Shown: piece by piece, positions 46,813 through 59,700 of the stretch
Position numbering within the stretch: the stretch's first letter is position 1
Layout of the letters: each line of letters starts with the position of its first letter
Source of the DNA: Otis tarda
Taxonomy: Eukaryota > Chordata > Aves > Otidiformes > Otididae
Direction of reading: 5' to 3'
Assembly (NCBI GenBank): GCA_026413225.1
Contig: CM048576.1
Coordinates: 5,464,501-5,528,500 of the forward strand
DNA length: 64,000 bases
Program-made: the position numbers and the translations under genes
Notes under the pieces: model-generated
Databases searched by the model: none
The model's input: only the letters and a program-made list of their open reading frames with translations
Told to the model about the DNA's origin: nothing

Positions 46813-49800
46813 ACCTGAAAGCAATTAAAGCTTTGCCAGAGGTAATTGTATCTTCAGGAAAATGGGATGAACATTAATGAATGGGATAAACAACAACAGC
46901 AGGAAGTGTGAAGCTAGTACCTGTCCAACTGTGATATACAGCTCTGCGTCTAATAGTAAACCCAAGGACTCTTATGAGGTCATAAAAGCAGTCCACAGGA
47001 TGCTAGAGGGATCTTCACCTGCAGCTTGTTGACCTGAGAGACTGACACTGAAACACAGCTCCTTAAAATTAAATTTAAAGATATGGGACAGGGTTTCTTT
47101 AAGGGTAGCTTCATGTCCACCTCATAGAAAGCATGTTTGGGGCAGAGACGGGGAAAGGGGAAATATAAAGAAAAGACTGCATAAATGAGAGGATACATCT
47201 GCACTGGCTTCCATGTACCTTCAGTGCAGAAGAGCATGCCCTTCAGAAATGATTGGTGGGCGAGCGTCACATTTGAACTTGTCTTTCAAGCCCTCTCTGT
47301 GCAAGATGCAGCTGGAACTGCACCATGTGTGGCTCAGACAGCAGGCAATTACTTCTGATAATGGAAGGGAAATCACTTTCCAAAATGGAGCATGATAAGA
47401 AGTTATTTTGTGAGTCTCTTTTCCATCTGCATAGTCTCATAATGGAGCAGCAAAGTCTATTGCAGCTCAGGGTCAGTTCTTGCTGAACAAAATGCCTGTG
47501 GGTGTCTTTTTGCTGTGATGAGGAGGCATGTGGGCAGACAGGAGAGATATGACTGATATATAGGCAGATGAGATGACATCACATGGAACTTTCCCTCAGG
47601 ATCTTCTAGCCAAAGGCAGTTTTTTTTTACTTCTCTTAAGCTGTGGAGGAGGAGGAGGAGGAATTGCAGTGTGGAGGCTGACAGACTTCAGGGATTGTCT
47701 GTGGGGGGAGCTACCAGCAGAACTGTGTCGTGCAGAGTCCCAGGCTGATGGAAGGCTGCTGGGCTGATCTCTTCTCCAGACTCATTGAGCATCCACTGTG
47801 AAGTCCCAATTAGTTCTTCCTGTTGTGCTCTCCTTGGCTTCAAGGCCAGCAGGAGGAGGAGACAAAACTCTGTACTCTTCTCTGGCTGAGTATGTCAACT
47901 TCTATTGTTAGAAAAACAACCAACACAAAATCCAGGGTGTTTGAAAAAAAGGGGGTAATACTTAAGCAGCAGTCTAATTGAGGGGAGAAACAAATTCTGT
48001 TATCTGCTATGTCTGTGATGGCTGGATGAGAGTGGGGTGATCTATCTTGTGCCCTAGTCACAGGTTGGCAGGCTCAACTCCTCTGCTGCAGCTGGGTAAT
48101 TTTTGGGTTTTATTTTTTTTTTCTTTTTAGCTCTGGAAGTGCCTGGCTCAGCCTAAGGTTTCTTTTCTGGGAGGTCAGCCATCACAGTGGCAGCCCATTC
48201 CTGACAGCACCCATCCTGATGCACCTTCCCCTTGGTTCAAGCTGTTTTCTGATGGAAATTGTACAACACAGAGAGGGCTTTTGACAAAGTTAGGTATCCT
48301 CAGAACTGTGGTAAACACTGATGGTTTTATTGGTGTTCCTTGCTGGAGACAGGACCTATCAGCTCCAGTCTGATGTAAATTTTCAAGGCAGCCCTAAACT
48401 GCAGGAATCAGGGCTTCATCTTGGAAAGAGAGATATCTTCTAACTCTGTGTCTGCAACATGGAAGAGACAGACAGCCTTGCATAAACCCTATGTGATTAA
48501 ACTTTCCACCTCTGGACTCCCCAACTCTTTCCAGAGTGTCTGATTTCAGACTGAGAGAGAGATCACTGAGGGATAGTCATTTTCTTGCTGCTTTTCTCTC
48601 AAAAAACCCATGAAGTTTCAAGCTCTAAGTTTAATAACTGATCCAAAAGTTTTGAAGCTAAACTGTCAGACTAGCTCTCAGTAGGGCAGTGCTCAAAGTT
48701 TGGCTTCACTCTACTGGGTAGACAGGCTTAACTTTAAGCAATCATTTCAACTCAGAGATTAGAAGCTGCTCAGAATCGGTATTCTGTGTGTAGCTGGTGC
48801 CACCTTTCCACAGGCACAGTAACAAAGAGAGTAGCTGTGTCTCCTGGCATGGCCCGCAGCCCGATTAATAGGATTATAAACAATCTTGTCAATGACAATG
48901 GGAACGAGCCACCTGATAAACCCAGGGCAGGGGCTGCCTGCAATCTGGGCTTCCATTGAGACCAAAAGGAGGGAGTGTTCTTGTAGAGATGGAGGAAGGG
49001 CTAAAGAATTGTTTTAAGAAAATAAAAGCAAAGCAGACAGTTGTGTTGTGGGTGTTTCTTTTTTTTCCTTCCTTCCACAACTAACAGTAGAATTTTATTT
49101 TTTGTGACTTATCTTGCTGCTATAAAGAAATCGGGGAGATGCTGGTTTTCAGAAATGACATCCAAATCTCAGGTCATTTCTTTCTACTTCCCAGTGGATG
49201 TTTTCATCCCTCAGGGTCTCCTGAGAATCTGCCCTCCCCTTTTTTTTTGGCAGAAGTAATTTAGGATTTTTCAATCTGCTTCATTTGTGACAAGACAGCT
49301 GCTGCTAACCATGGGCTTTTGGTGCCCTGTGACTTACGGCTTACTCAGATGATACCAGTCACTCAGACATGTTGCTCCTTGGCCTCTTGCTAGTCTCAAG
49401 GTGTTTCATCTCCATTAACCACATCAGTACAGACCTGCTTTGCAGTGGATGCTGCTACTGAAATATTGTTTGGCTGTTGGAAACAGAGCATGAGGCCATC
49501 ACAGGCACAGGCAGGCAATGCTAGTCTTCATTTTTTTCATGCTTTTCACTAATTTAATCTCCTCCTTACAGCTCCCTCCACAGCTATCTCCACTTTTGGT
49601 AATGTCTTTGGAGTGAGGAGAAGGAACTAGTCCTGCTTTAAATGGAAAAATCTCCATTCCCCTCTGGTAAAGCTGCACCTTCAGGAGAAAATATCGACCA
49701 AACAGAAGCATGCAGCTATGAATCCTAAGGGAAGTGTATCAGTAACTTCTCATTTTTTAAAAGGACTTGACAGTCAGTGCAAAACTCAGACTAGTTCATA

Positions 49801-50067
49801 CCTCTGCAATGCTACAGGCTGATCAAACATCACAGAAGAAATTGTCTCTGTCTAAAATGCACAAGAAAGCTGAGTCCTGGAACCTGAAAGCTGGCTAGAA
49901 ATTGCTGCCTTTTTTCTGTACAGCTATGCCTAGGTATTTCTAGTTATTTATACCAGAGAACTGGTATTCATTATGGATAGTGCTCCACAAAGGCTGTACT
50001 GAGATCAACAGAACCGGTTTAGGATGGAGCTATGTATGCTGCAGCACAAGGTTATGGGAACCGGCCT

Positions 50068-50130
50068 GAAATTCTGGCTCATTGGAGCTGATGGGACTTT
50101 TGCCATTGATTTAATTTGGGCCAGAATTTC
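50068..50130. repeat. Imperfect inverted repeat, possibly an ancient amniote repeat
   Basis: Arms 50068-50080 and 50118-50130 pair at 12 of 13 positions around a 37-base loop. The sequence (TTTGCCATTGATTTAAT, then GGGCCAGAATTTC) resembles a palindromic old repeat motif I recall as common in reptile and bird genomes. I cannot name the family with certainty. Confidence 0.4.
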
Positions 50131-50459
50131 CTGTCACTAACAGTGTTAAAAGCAGGCACGAATCCAAGGGCATGAATGCAGGGGTTTGCTAAAGCATTTA
50201 TTTTAGCAGCGTGGCCCAGGTTTGCTGCTGCAGGAGTGCGCTTGGTGCTAATGTAATGTCCCAGAGTTTGATGGGAGGGCAGTGGCGTGAGCCAGTGTTC
50301 CCCGCCCACAGAGGACAGTTGGCAGCTCTGTTTGCAAAGTTCTCTTTGGACCTGGGTTTTCAGCTGGAGGTTTTGTTTGCTTGTGGTGGAGCTTTCTGCC
50401 ATGTCTGGGGAGAGAGAACAACAGCACGTGTGGTGTTCTCCTGACACCCTTTACAGAGA

Positions 50460-50800
50460 AATCATAACATATTAGCTACAAATCTGCCCGCACTCTGTTT
50501 GTTCAAGGTAATAAATTATGCTGGAGAATAAATAGCTGCTAAATTACATCCTAGCCTGGCCAGAACTTTTATCTTGCTTGTCAGGACTGTGTAATATTAA
50601 TTATAGCCTGCCTCAGATGCCCTCTGGGAGAGCTGGCAAATGACTGCAGCAGTCATCTGTGACTCTCCTAGCTCTTATTTGATTTTTCATTTAATCGATG
50701 CCCAATAAATCTGTATTCTCCTGAATCTGGACATCTGTGTTTAATGTATTCAGGGAGTGACCTAATTACATTCCAGTTTACACTATCCCATGATGGGACC
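50460..50800. promoter_or_regulatory. Candidate conserved non-coding element
   Basis: A/T-rich, non-repetitive block with TTAATTAT near 50598, AATAAATTATG near 50511, TTAATCGATG near 50693 and CCTAATTACATT near 50761. Homeodomain-type sites are dense and no coding frame fits. This is an inference from composition and motif density. Confidence 0.25.
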
Positions 50801-51559
50801 AGACACTTGTATTTCTGCTTCTGCGGCATTGTAGTAGTGGGGAAATAGCCCCACTTGTCAGTGGCCTTTGTGAAGCCCAGGGAGGCAGTAAGAAGAGTAG
50901 GACAAATTTTTTCATAAGTGTTGCAGAGGTTGTTGGCTGCCTGCTGTACGCTTGAGGCCCTTTGCTTGCTAGGCACAGCTGCAAAAACGTGTCTTCTGGA
51001 AAGCGCTCCAAAGAAAAGCTGCTATTCAGCTGAGCACATCCTAAGTGTAAGGTACAGCCCTTTCCTGCCAATGTCTGTCCCTCTGGCTCATCGGGGGCTG
51101 TGGATTTTACAGGCACCGCATTTGTGTAGTACGATGAAGACAAGCCATTCCAGCTCTGATTTTGGGTTGTAGTGTTGTGTTATGTTTGATGGTCATGAAA
51201 TGATCCCTGCAGAGCAGCTCTGACTGCTGGACCTTCTCTTTGTGCAGATCGATAGCATGTTTAAGCAAGAGCCATTCCAAGTGCTTGCAGCATGAGGAGG
51301 CTGTTACTCTCTCTGAGGTCACCCACTAAATGTGAGCATGACACACACTTCATTATCACGGCTTATGCAAAGAAGTGATGCTGTTAAACCCAGCACAAAG
51401 ACAGAAGGATGAATGGACAACGCTTAGAACTACTGTACTGGGTCTCACACCCTGTTAGTGAATATTTAGAAAAGAATGCAAAAGCATAGAGTAGGTGTAG
51501 TGCTGCTGTCAGACTGTTAGTGTTTTAAGGATTTCCTGTGCTAGAGGGCACCTCTAGAC

Positions 51560-52020
51560 CATCGCCTTTAATAGTTACTGATGACAGATAGATTTCTTGC
51601 TCTTCGGTAACGCTTTATCAGTCCTGACCACGGTGATCTTTGCTTATGGCCATGAACCGAGGCATTTTATCTGCAAGTAACTTACTCCTCTCAACCTCTT
51701 AATCTTCAGAAATGTGTTTTCTGGACAAAATGGATTAACAGACCATAGTTTTCATTTCAGATGAACAGGCGATAAATTGTTATGCTGGGGAACGAGATTC
51801 GCTGTTGCATATGGTTGATAATACAGTTTAACCTTCCCATGGACTATTTTCTCCACTGAGGATTATCTGCATTAGAACAGATTTCATTATTTTATGGGTT
51901 AAGAATCTCATTTGTTTGCTTTGTGCTTCTTTCAATAAACCTCATTTAATAAACACTAATTGTTCTTAATGCCTTAAATTAATTACAGTCATTTTCACTG
52001 CCCCTCTGTATCTATGCTGC
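51560..52020. promoter_or_regulatory. Candidate conserved non-coding element
   Basis: A/T-rich complex sequence with a forkhead-like TTTGTTTGC near 51911, GATAA-type sites near 51771 and 51819, and TTAATTACAG near 51979. No repeat or coding frame was recognised. Conservation is a guess until aligned. Confidence 0.25.
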
Positions 52021-53165
52021 ATCGCCAAAGGATCACCATGGCAACCTGCTCACCAGGGTGAACATGCACATTCTGTGCTTCCTTGAGCCTGATGGTTCAC
52101 AAACAGCTCTGGGCGTGGAGACAGCACAGGCTGTTCCCTGCCCTCTTGGCTGATGATTTGCAGGCTGAGGGGCCCATAGAGGCTCAGAGCAGTGGGGGGA
52201 TGAGAGAGCGTCAGTGTTACGATATGAGCTGGGAGCAGCACCAAGGTCCACCTCGACTGGACAGCTGAGCAATGTGCCTCACTCGGGGCCTCAGTTTCCC
52301 CTTTTTTAAAGTAGAGATGAACCCAGCTCCCTCAGACATCTCAAATGCTTTGGTATCCACTGATGGAAAGGAAAATCAGTTTATATCTCTCCTTCTGCTT
52401 TTGTGACCTGATTCTGTATGAGTTCAGGGCCCTCCAGTTTCTCCTACTGAAGTATGCATGACATCCTAGGTCCTAAGAGTTTGCTTATCTCAGCAAAGGC
52501 TCTCAAGGGCAGAGTCCTTGGACTTCTGGTTGGCACTGCGTGGCCGTGAAAGTGCAGCAATGTTGCTGGAGGGAGGAAAGCAAGGGGAAGCTGCTGAAGC
52601 AAAGGAGAGAGAAGTTTGTGTGCATGGACTCTCTTGAAGCTTGAGGGAGGAGCGGGGAGCTGCAGTGTGCAGGCTGAGGCCAGAGCCTCATGAGTAGAAG
52701 GAGAGCACAGACTGCAGCTGAAGACAAAGCATCCCACCTGGCCCGGGGGAAAGTAATGAACAGCTACAGCATTTACATTTCTTAGGCAAGCTGCATCAAA
52801 GAAACCACAGAAACTTAAGCCTCGACTGTGGCTGAAAGGCTTTGCAATGCGCATTTGCTCCCTGACTTGCGGGCTCCCTTTCTGTTTAAATTACCACTGC
52901 ACTTGGTTAGCTCTTTGATCTTTCCTCTTAGCAGTGTGCCCTATTAGTTACTGCCTGCATCAATTGTCCTAGGGAGACCCGGCAAGTGGCTAGCACCAAG
53001 TAAATAAAAAAAAGCAACAGTAACAGGCCAGGTGCCAGGATGTGAAGGCAGGCTGGCCACAGGCTGCGGTGGAGTCACCCGAGAGTGCTGCCTGAGAGCT
53101 GGTGGAGCCTGGAGAGCTGGAGGTCACCCTGCCATCCCAGCACTTTGCCGAGACCTCCATCTTTG

Positions 53166-53230
53166 GAGGTTTGGACTAGATGCTCTTTGAAGGTCACTCG
53201 CAACTCAAGCCATTCCATGATGCTATGATC
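53166..53230 (+). mobile_element. Degenerate CR1 3' end relic
   Basis: About 65 bp matching the terminal part of CR1: GAGGTTTGGACTAGATG, CTTTGAAGGTCACTCGCAAC, GCCATTCCATGATGCTATGA. The tail octamers are mutated. It is plainly older than the copy at 32.6 kb and heavily 5'-truncated or eroded. Confidence 0.85.
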
Positions 53231-55715
53231 TCTCCCTGTCCACAGCTCTGCTTCCAGGGTAGGGTGTCTTCTCCCGCTGGCCTGAGCAGAGGGCGGAGGC
53301 AAGGCTACTGCCTTTGTCCTCATTGCCGGCAAATGGCAGCCCTTGACCAAGCAGTCAGTGGCCACGCTCGGAGCAATCAGGCAGGCAGGACTACTGAACA
53401 GCAGTGGCAAAGCCATGCTCCCCTGCCTCCTCCTGCTCTCATCAGGGGTGGGCTGCAAGGGTTGTCTGTCATGCATAATTTACAGTTTTGCTGCAGTAGT
53501 TCTAAGTCAGTTGGCTTTGAAACATTAATATGAAGGGAAGAAATGCTGTTATTTTTTGCTCTGCTTGTATGTTTTGAGTGGGAGCCTTAGAGGGACAGAA
53601 TTGAGATTAATAAGTTGGAAAGCAGGAAAATAAAGTGACAGGTTGTTTGCAGATGTCTGAGCACACTTTCAGAGTATAAATTCACCTTTGGGGAAAGGAA
53701 CAGCCTCAGCATAGGCAGTCAAGAAAGAGGGGATTGCTAGTATGATGGGGAATGTGCTAATTTGGGACCATTACTTCAGTTCCTTGCACTGACACAGGCT
53801 TCCTGCATGAACTTGGTCGAATCCCTCAGCCTTTGCCTGCCTCCGTTTTCTGTGCAGGGCACTGCTTGGAGGGCACTGTGCTCAGGAGTACTGGCCGAGC
53901 CTGCTGTGGGTTCTGGATGGACAGCAACTGTGGCCAAAAGCAGGCCTGCTTTTGGAGTGGGCATTTTAGGTGGGATGTGAAGAGGCAAGGATGGGGCTGC
54001 TCAGTGATGTTAGTGATTAGCCCATATCCCTTCTTACACTGCATGGGTTTACCTTCCACAGCACGGGTTTCTCAGTTCAAGTAGCTCCACTAGCTGGAGG
54101 AAATATATTCTGCTTCTCTTACTTATTATTTGGTATTTCTTCATGGGCCAGTGACTCTGATATTCAGTGCTGCAGTTGTTGGGAAAACTAAATGAAAACA
54201 CAGGGCAACAAATCAAGGAGCAATTGCTTCAGCGCCTTTGATGAACCCTTTGCAGCTGAGCGTGAATGTTTCCGATGACTAGCATGCACATGCATTTTCC
54301 CATGACATTTGTTGCAAGAGGTACAAAGTCCTAAGTCTTGCAATTATTTTGTCTCTGAAAATCTTGCTTGAAGCAGAGTGCATCTTCCTTCTCCTGACAG
54401 CCACTCTGAATGTGCTGACACACATGTGGGCACAGGAGCCCAGCTGACCACAGCACTGGTATTTCAGGGCTATCCAGAAAATGGCCAGGGCATTGCCTCT
54501 GCTGTTGCTCCTGATGAACGTATCAGCAAAGGCAGACTCTGCAGCTTTTCTGTCAGGGAAACATACCCAAGAGCCCTGATGCTCTTTCAGAAGCACACAG
54601 GAGACTCCAGTTTCTTTAAAAAAAATTATATTGGTGGTCTGTGCTTGTGTGCTCAGCAGGAGTAAAAGAGAAGCAGCACTAACTTTTTTTTTTTTTTAAG
54701 CAGCATTTGTATGGATGGCATCACGGTCTAGAAATCTAGTTGCGTCCAATGTTTTGTGTTTTCTTAGCTTAAGAAGAGGGATGAATTGTGCACTTTTCTG
54801 ATACAAGCATTTTCAGTTCTGGCTTTCTACGGTCCCGTTCAAAATGGCCTCCATCACAGAGTGTGAGTCTTTGCTGCAAATTCCACACTAGGAACTCTTT
54901 TCTTCCTATGAAAAGTAGTATATTTTAAAATTTATTTAAAAGCCATTGGAGTATTTTTTTTTCTCAGCCTGTGCCTCAAAAATACTCATGGATTTCACAC
55001 TAACATCTTGAAACATTTCTTGTCTCACTGTATTAAAAACATTTTCTGGAGAATGTACAGGCTGTAGATCAACCATTTCTGGTGCTACAATAATTTAAAA
55101 CTAAGGAGATATTGTATAATTGCAAATGTCTTGGATAACTTCCTTCTGAGAAGAGTTGTCTGTCCAGGTTTGGACTAGCAGGATGGGTTTTTTTTTTTTT
55201 GCCAAATTTCTCTTATAAAACATTTTCAGTAGCATTTTGCATCTTGATCCTTCTGTTTCTAGTACTGTTAGTAAAAATCTCCTGGGGTATTATAATGACT
55301 TGTGTGCCAGACTTTGATCACTCTGCATGGAAAGAGTTGAAGAAGTGGGATCTTTTTTAACGGGTAGCAGAAGAATTGCAAAGGCACTAAGCTCTCATTC
55401 AAGTATTCTGGAAGCAGAGGGTGCAGGCAAGTCTCTACAGAAGGAACCAGTAGTAGAAAAAAAGGGAAAAGTTGGAAATCTACTATGCTATCAGTGATTC
55501 TGCAACAGATGATACAACTTTTTGATCCTTAGGAGTAAAGACACATCTCAGCAGTTGGAAGGAAAGTCAACTCTAGCAAGTCACCTGCTCGCTGCATTGG
55601 ATGTGCATTTCTCCATCTCAGCAGCATGCAAAGCTCTCTCATCAATACATCTGCATTTCAAAATTCAAAATAGCTTGGCCTCCTGAGAGCTCACTTAGCA
55701 CGATGCCTAAAATAC

Positions 55716-55790
55716 CCCAAACCTTCCTTTTTTTTTTTTCCTTCCTAGTGAAAGAAGCATAGGAAGGTTTGGGTTTGGGTTTGGTTTTTT
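55716..55790 (+). repeat. Inverted repeat followed by (TTTGGG)n-like tract
   Basis: Perfect 13-bp arms CCCAAACCTTCCT (55716-55728) and AGGAAGGTTTGGG (55761-55773) flank a T-rich loop. The second arm runs into GGTTTGGGTTTGGGTTTGG, four G-tracts spaced by TTT, and then a T run. Confidence 0.7.
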
Positions 55791-56639
55791 TTTTTTTTTT
55801 AATTACTATCTAAGACTGATCTCAAAACAGTTGAAATCCATCATCAAAAGCAACCCTTGCCTCAGCTGGAAGTGATCAGCATCTGCATTTATTGCTAGGG
55901 AGCCACTGCGTGGGCTTTGCTTGGGAAACCTGAGTGTTGGATCTAAGATTGCCTGGATCATCTCTTGTACGCAGCACAGATGTGGTTGGTGAGTGGATGG
56001 TTTAGGGGTTTTTTTATGCTGTCTGTAAGGCTTCGCTCATTAGTCAGGATATTGAATTGGCTAGTATTATTTATCAGCATGTAATTCTATCTAAAGAATA
56101 TGCAAACAAAAATGAAATCACTGAATTAAAAAGCTCAAAAATGAGCACATCTAAGAGACAAAAAGTACTTGATTGCATCCCTGTAAAGCTATTTCTGCCT
56201 TGCTATTTGAGACTCGTTTGACAGAGCTTTTCAGAGCTACCTGTCCCTTAAATTAGCTCAGGAAGAAACTGATGCCAAGACTGCCCTGTGTTTTGGGGAG
56301 ACTTCATGTCAGTCCCAAGACCCTGTCTCCATACCTTTTCTTCTCTGCCAATAGTTGAAATGAACTCCTGTCACTAATGCACATGCTCTGGTGATGTTGG
56401 TCATCCTTCACTACAATCTGCCTCCAGTAAGAGGCTGTGAGTTTGATTATGTAAATTTCTTTTAAGTAACCAGTGCAATTAACACAGCGAAGTGCATCAG
56501 AATTTGCTTTAAAAATATCTTAGGCATTAAAGTTGCTTGTGATTTCCTCCATGATCTGCAGATTTGGAAAGCTTTTTTTACCTGCTCAGTTCTACCAGTT
56601 AAAAGGCAGCATTTTCTGTCTTGGAGCCTGAGAAATGAT

Positions 56640-56720
56640 CAGCAGAAGGAAACTGTTACACTTAAGAGCCTTATTGCTTATTAATGGCGGTAATTAATGG
56701 GATCTAACTAAGCTGAGCAC
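56640..56720. promoter_or_regulatory. Homeodomain-site cluster
   Basis: Two direct TTAATGG repeats (56681-56687 and 56694-56700) are separated by GCGG and an overlapping TAATTAAT. This suggests a paired or homeodomain binding cluster. Motif inference only. Confidence 0.25.
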
Positions 56721-59700
56721 AGCTTGACACCTCAGAGTGCATGTGTATGTATTCCCTGGTTTGAATACCGCACTCAAATTAATACAAGAATTGATATAGA
56801 CAATGGCTAATGTCTGGGAATTGCTCTTGAGACTGTAATGAAGACAGTTGCCTCCTTAAGCTTCCTTTTGCTGTAATATAGCTAAAAATAGCCCAAGTTG
56901 ACACTTGGAATAGAGCAGCTGTTGTGCAACAGCATTAGATGCCACAGAAACATCCAAAATAGATTAAGAGGTGGAGGACCCAGGCTGTTCTGCTCCTGAC
57001 TTAGCCAAAGGAGAGCAAATAGCTGGAGCAGAGCAAGGAGATGGGCTCTGCAGTGGTGTGATGGAAAAGTTAACTGCGTAGGGGAGTCAGCACAGTAGGA
57101 TGCTGTATCCACAGCACTTGGATGCTGAGCTGCTCAGGGATGCTGCAGTCACCAAGTGGGGTTTTGGGAATTTAGGGATGAAATATCTGTCTTCCCCTCC
57201 TGTCTGTCTAATGTGGGTGCTCCTTGGGCTTGGGAGGGTGAGGCTTCTGGGAACATAAGACAGGACCAAAGCAAGCAAAACAGTGAGTGGTGTTTTCTCT
57301 CTTGTCTTTGCTAAACCTGGATGAAGTCCAGCTCCCCTAGGTCTGAGGAACAGGAAAGAATTTGAAACAGTTACTATTAATTTGCTCTAATGTCTTAATT
57401 AAAGATATACTTTCTGTGTAGCTGTGTACATTATTAAGAAGCTGGAGCATGTGAATTTGCTACAAAATGTCACCAGCTCTTTTGCATCTGTTTGTTTCAT
57501 TGTATCTTGGCTCTCAGGTCCGAAGTGAATGCTTTGTTACTTGCTACCTGTATCAGTCCCTCCTTGTGGCACTGTGGGAGTCCTGAGTGATGACACCAAC
57601 AAGGCCAGGAGAGCACGATCTCCAGCAAACACCCTGTTTGCTGAAGACAAAGAGCTCTCCGTCCTCTCTGAGCCCTGGGGCTGGTTCTCTGAGCTCTAAC
57701 TTAGCCAGGTCTTTGTCTGGAGTGTTTAAAATCCAACACGTAAGGCAGTGAAAACTGTGCTGATTGCGTTCTGGATAAGCACTGTCTGTTAGTCTGTGGA
57801 ACAGAACAGAAACATTGCTCTTACTGAGACTGAGCGCTTGCATCTCTCTCTTCTCATAATTTTTTTACCATAATCCAGGAATGGTTTTTTGAGTTTCTCA
57901 GAGTGCTGTAGTCTCTGTGCAGTGACTGATGAGACATCTGCTCTGTGATGTGTTCTATAACAAACAATTCATTACTGCAAAATGGACTTGCATTCATTGG
58001 CCCAGGAGCTTTGAGTTTAACGTGTCGTTCTGCAGTCTCACAAATCCTGCTTGGCTCTGGGGATTATGCATCATGTTTTATATCAGTTGTGAAACCTGAA
58101 CTTAAAAAGACAGTGGATATTTAATATGTTTAGCAATTTAGTTGACATATTTACTTGTCTTGAATTAGTCCATTTTTGAGACAAACACTACAGCACGCAG
58201 GCTTATTATTAGAGATCGACGTAGAGACCTGCAATACCTAAGAAAATAATCTTCTTCCTGGTTGCCTCTGCCCTAACATTCTCATTGAAATATGTAGGAC
58301 TTGGGGAGGGGATGTGTTTGACCTCTTGGCACCAGGTCTGCCATCTTTGGTGGGACCATAGACCTTATCAAAAGGGAAGATAGCCAGCATTTGAAGGGAA
58401 AGTGGTTGCCACTGGCCAGGACTCACTGCGGAGGAGGTGGGCAGATAAGGATGATTCTTACTTTCTCCTCCCTCTCCCTCCTTCCCCAGCCCCTTCTTTT
58501 CAGAAAAGTGACAGGATAGGTCCCAAACGGAGACTCATTTCCACCACTTCCCTAGGGAAGGCTCGCTCTGTGAGTGGCAGTATCTTTCTCTTCAAGCTAG
58601 TGATGTGCTCCTCTGCTGTAAGCATCCAAGGAAGCCCCTAAAAATGAACTCTCTGAACTCTCCCCAAAGTCCCACTAATTGTGGCTTAAGGAATGATTGT
58701 GCTGGGCTAGTCAGACTGGGGTTTTATCACAGCCCTCAGAAGAAGACAGCTTGGTTTTTTGCTCTTTTTTGCTTGTCCTTTTCTGCTGCTTGTGCAATGT
58801 GCTATAACTGAATTGCATGGTGATTTGTTTGTTTCACTCAAGTCGCTCCGCTTGGATGGAGCTTTGTGATGGCCCACTGAATCCAAGCACATCCAGTGGC
58901 TCTAATATAATCACAGAGCTTTGTGCATTGCTCAATCTCAACTCCTCTGTGTCATCATAAGAGATAGGCACTACTGATTTCTAGAGGCTGTGATTTAAGG
59001 TGAAGATGGGGGATTAGAAACACTAAAGAATAGCTGTATTTCAGTCTTAATGCAGCTCAGTCCCTGTGAGGATGGAAAATTACAGATAAACTTCTCATAT
59101 TGGCAAGAATAGCCCTAATCCCAGGAGATTTACTTAGTTACAAATAAGTATTTAATGCAAACTGTTTCCTTGCAACCTCTTTGTTGGATTGTAACAATTT
59201 GCTTGTCTTGTTGGTTTTTTTTTAAATATGGAAAACTATTTCCCAGAGGAAGCACAATGCAAACACTGTTGTTGCAGGTGCTAAGTTACGGCTTGAAGTT
59301 TGGGGTAGTTCAATCTGAGCAGCAATGGAGGTGCAATTGGCGTAGCAGAAAGGTTGATGCTTTGAGTGATCCTTGCACAGGGCCCCAGGGATGCCAGAAA
59401 TCACTGCCGGAAGCAACTGAATTCCCTCACTAAGAAGGGAATTTAGGAATACCAAGACTAACCTGCCAAGGGGAGGGTCAGCTCTAAGTATTTTTGTCCA
59501 TGTTATTTTGAACATCAGAAGTATTATCACTGGTAACTCTTTACTATTGTTTAAATGAATCCACAAGCAAGATCACCGCTCACTAAATGTTCAGATTTTT
59601 CCTTCCACCCTTGATTAGTTCCTACATCCTTTCACTGCTTAAAAATCAATAGCATCATTAAAAAAAAACAGGTAACACCTCCACTGTGCAGAGAGAAGGC

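Larger units (their letters stand above)
46860..53165. other. Intergenic desert with candidate regulatory blocks
   Basis: No coding exon was recognised. It contains a (GGA)n stretch near 47645-47662, a GRHL-like site pair and an old inverted repeat near 50.0-50.1 kb, and two A/T-rich blocks (50460-50800 and 51560-52020) that look like conserved non-coding elements. Confidence 0.5.

Noticed and set aside
55160-55190. GGTTTGGACTAG as another CR1 fragment
   Set aside because: The match stops after about 12 bases and no octamer tail follows.
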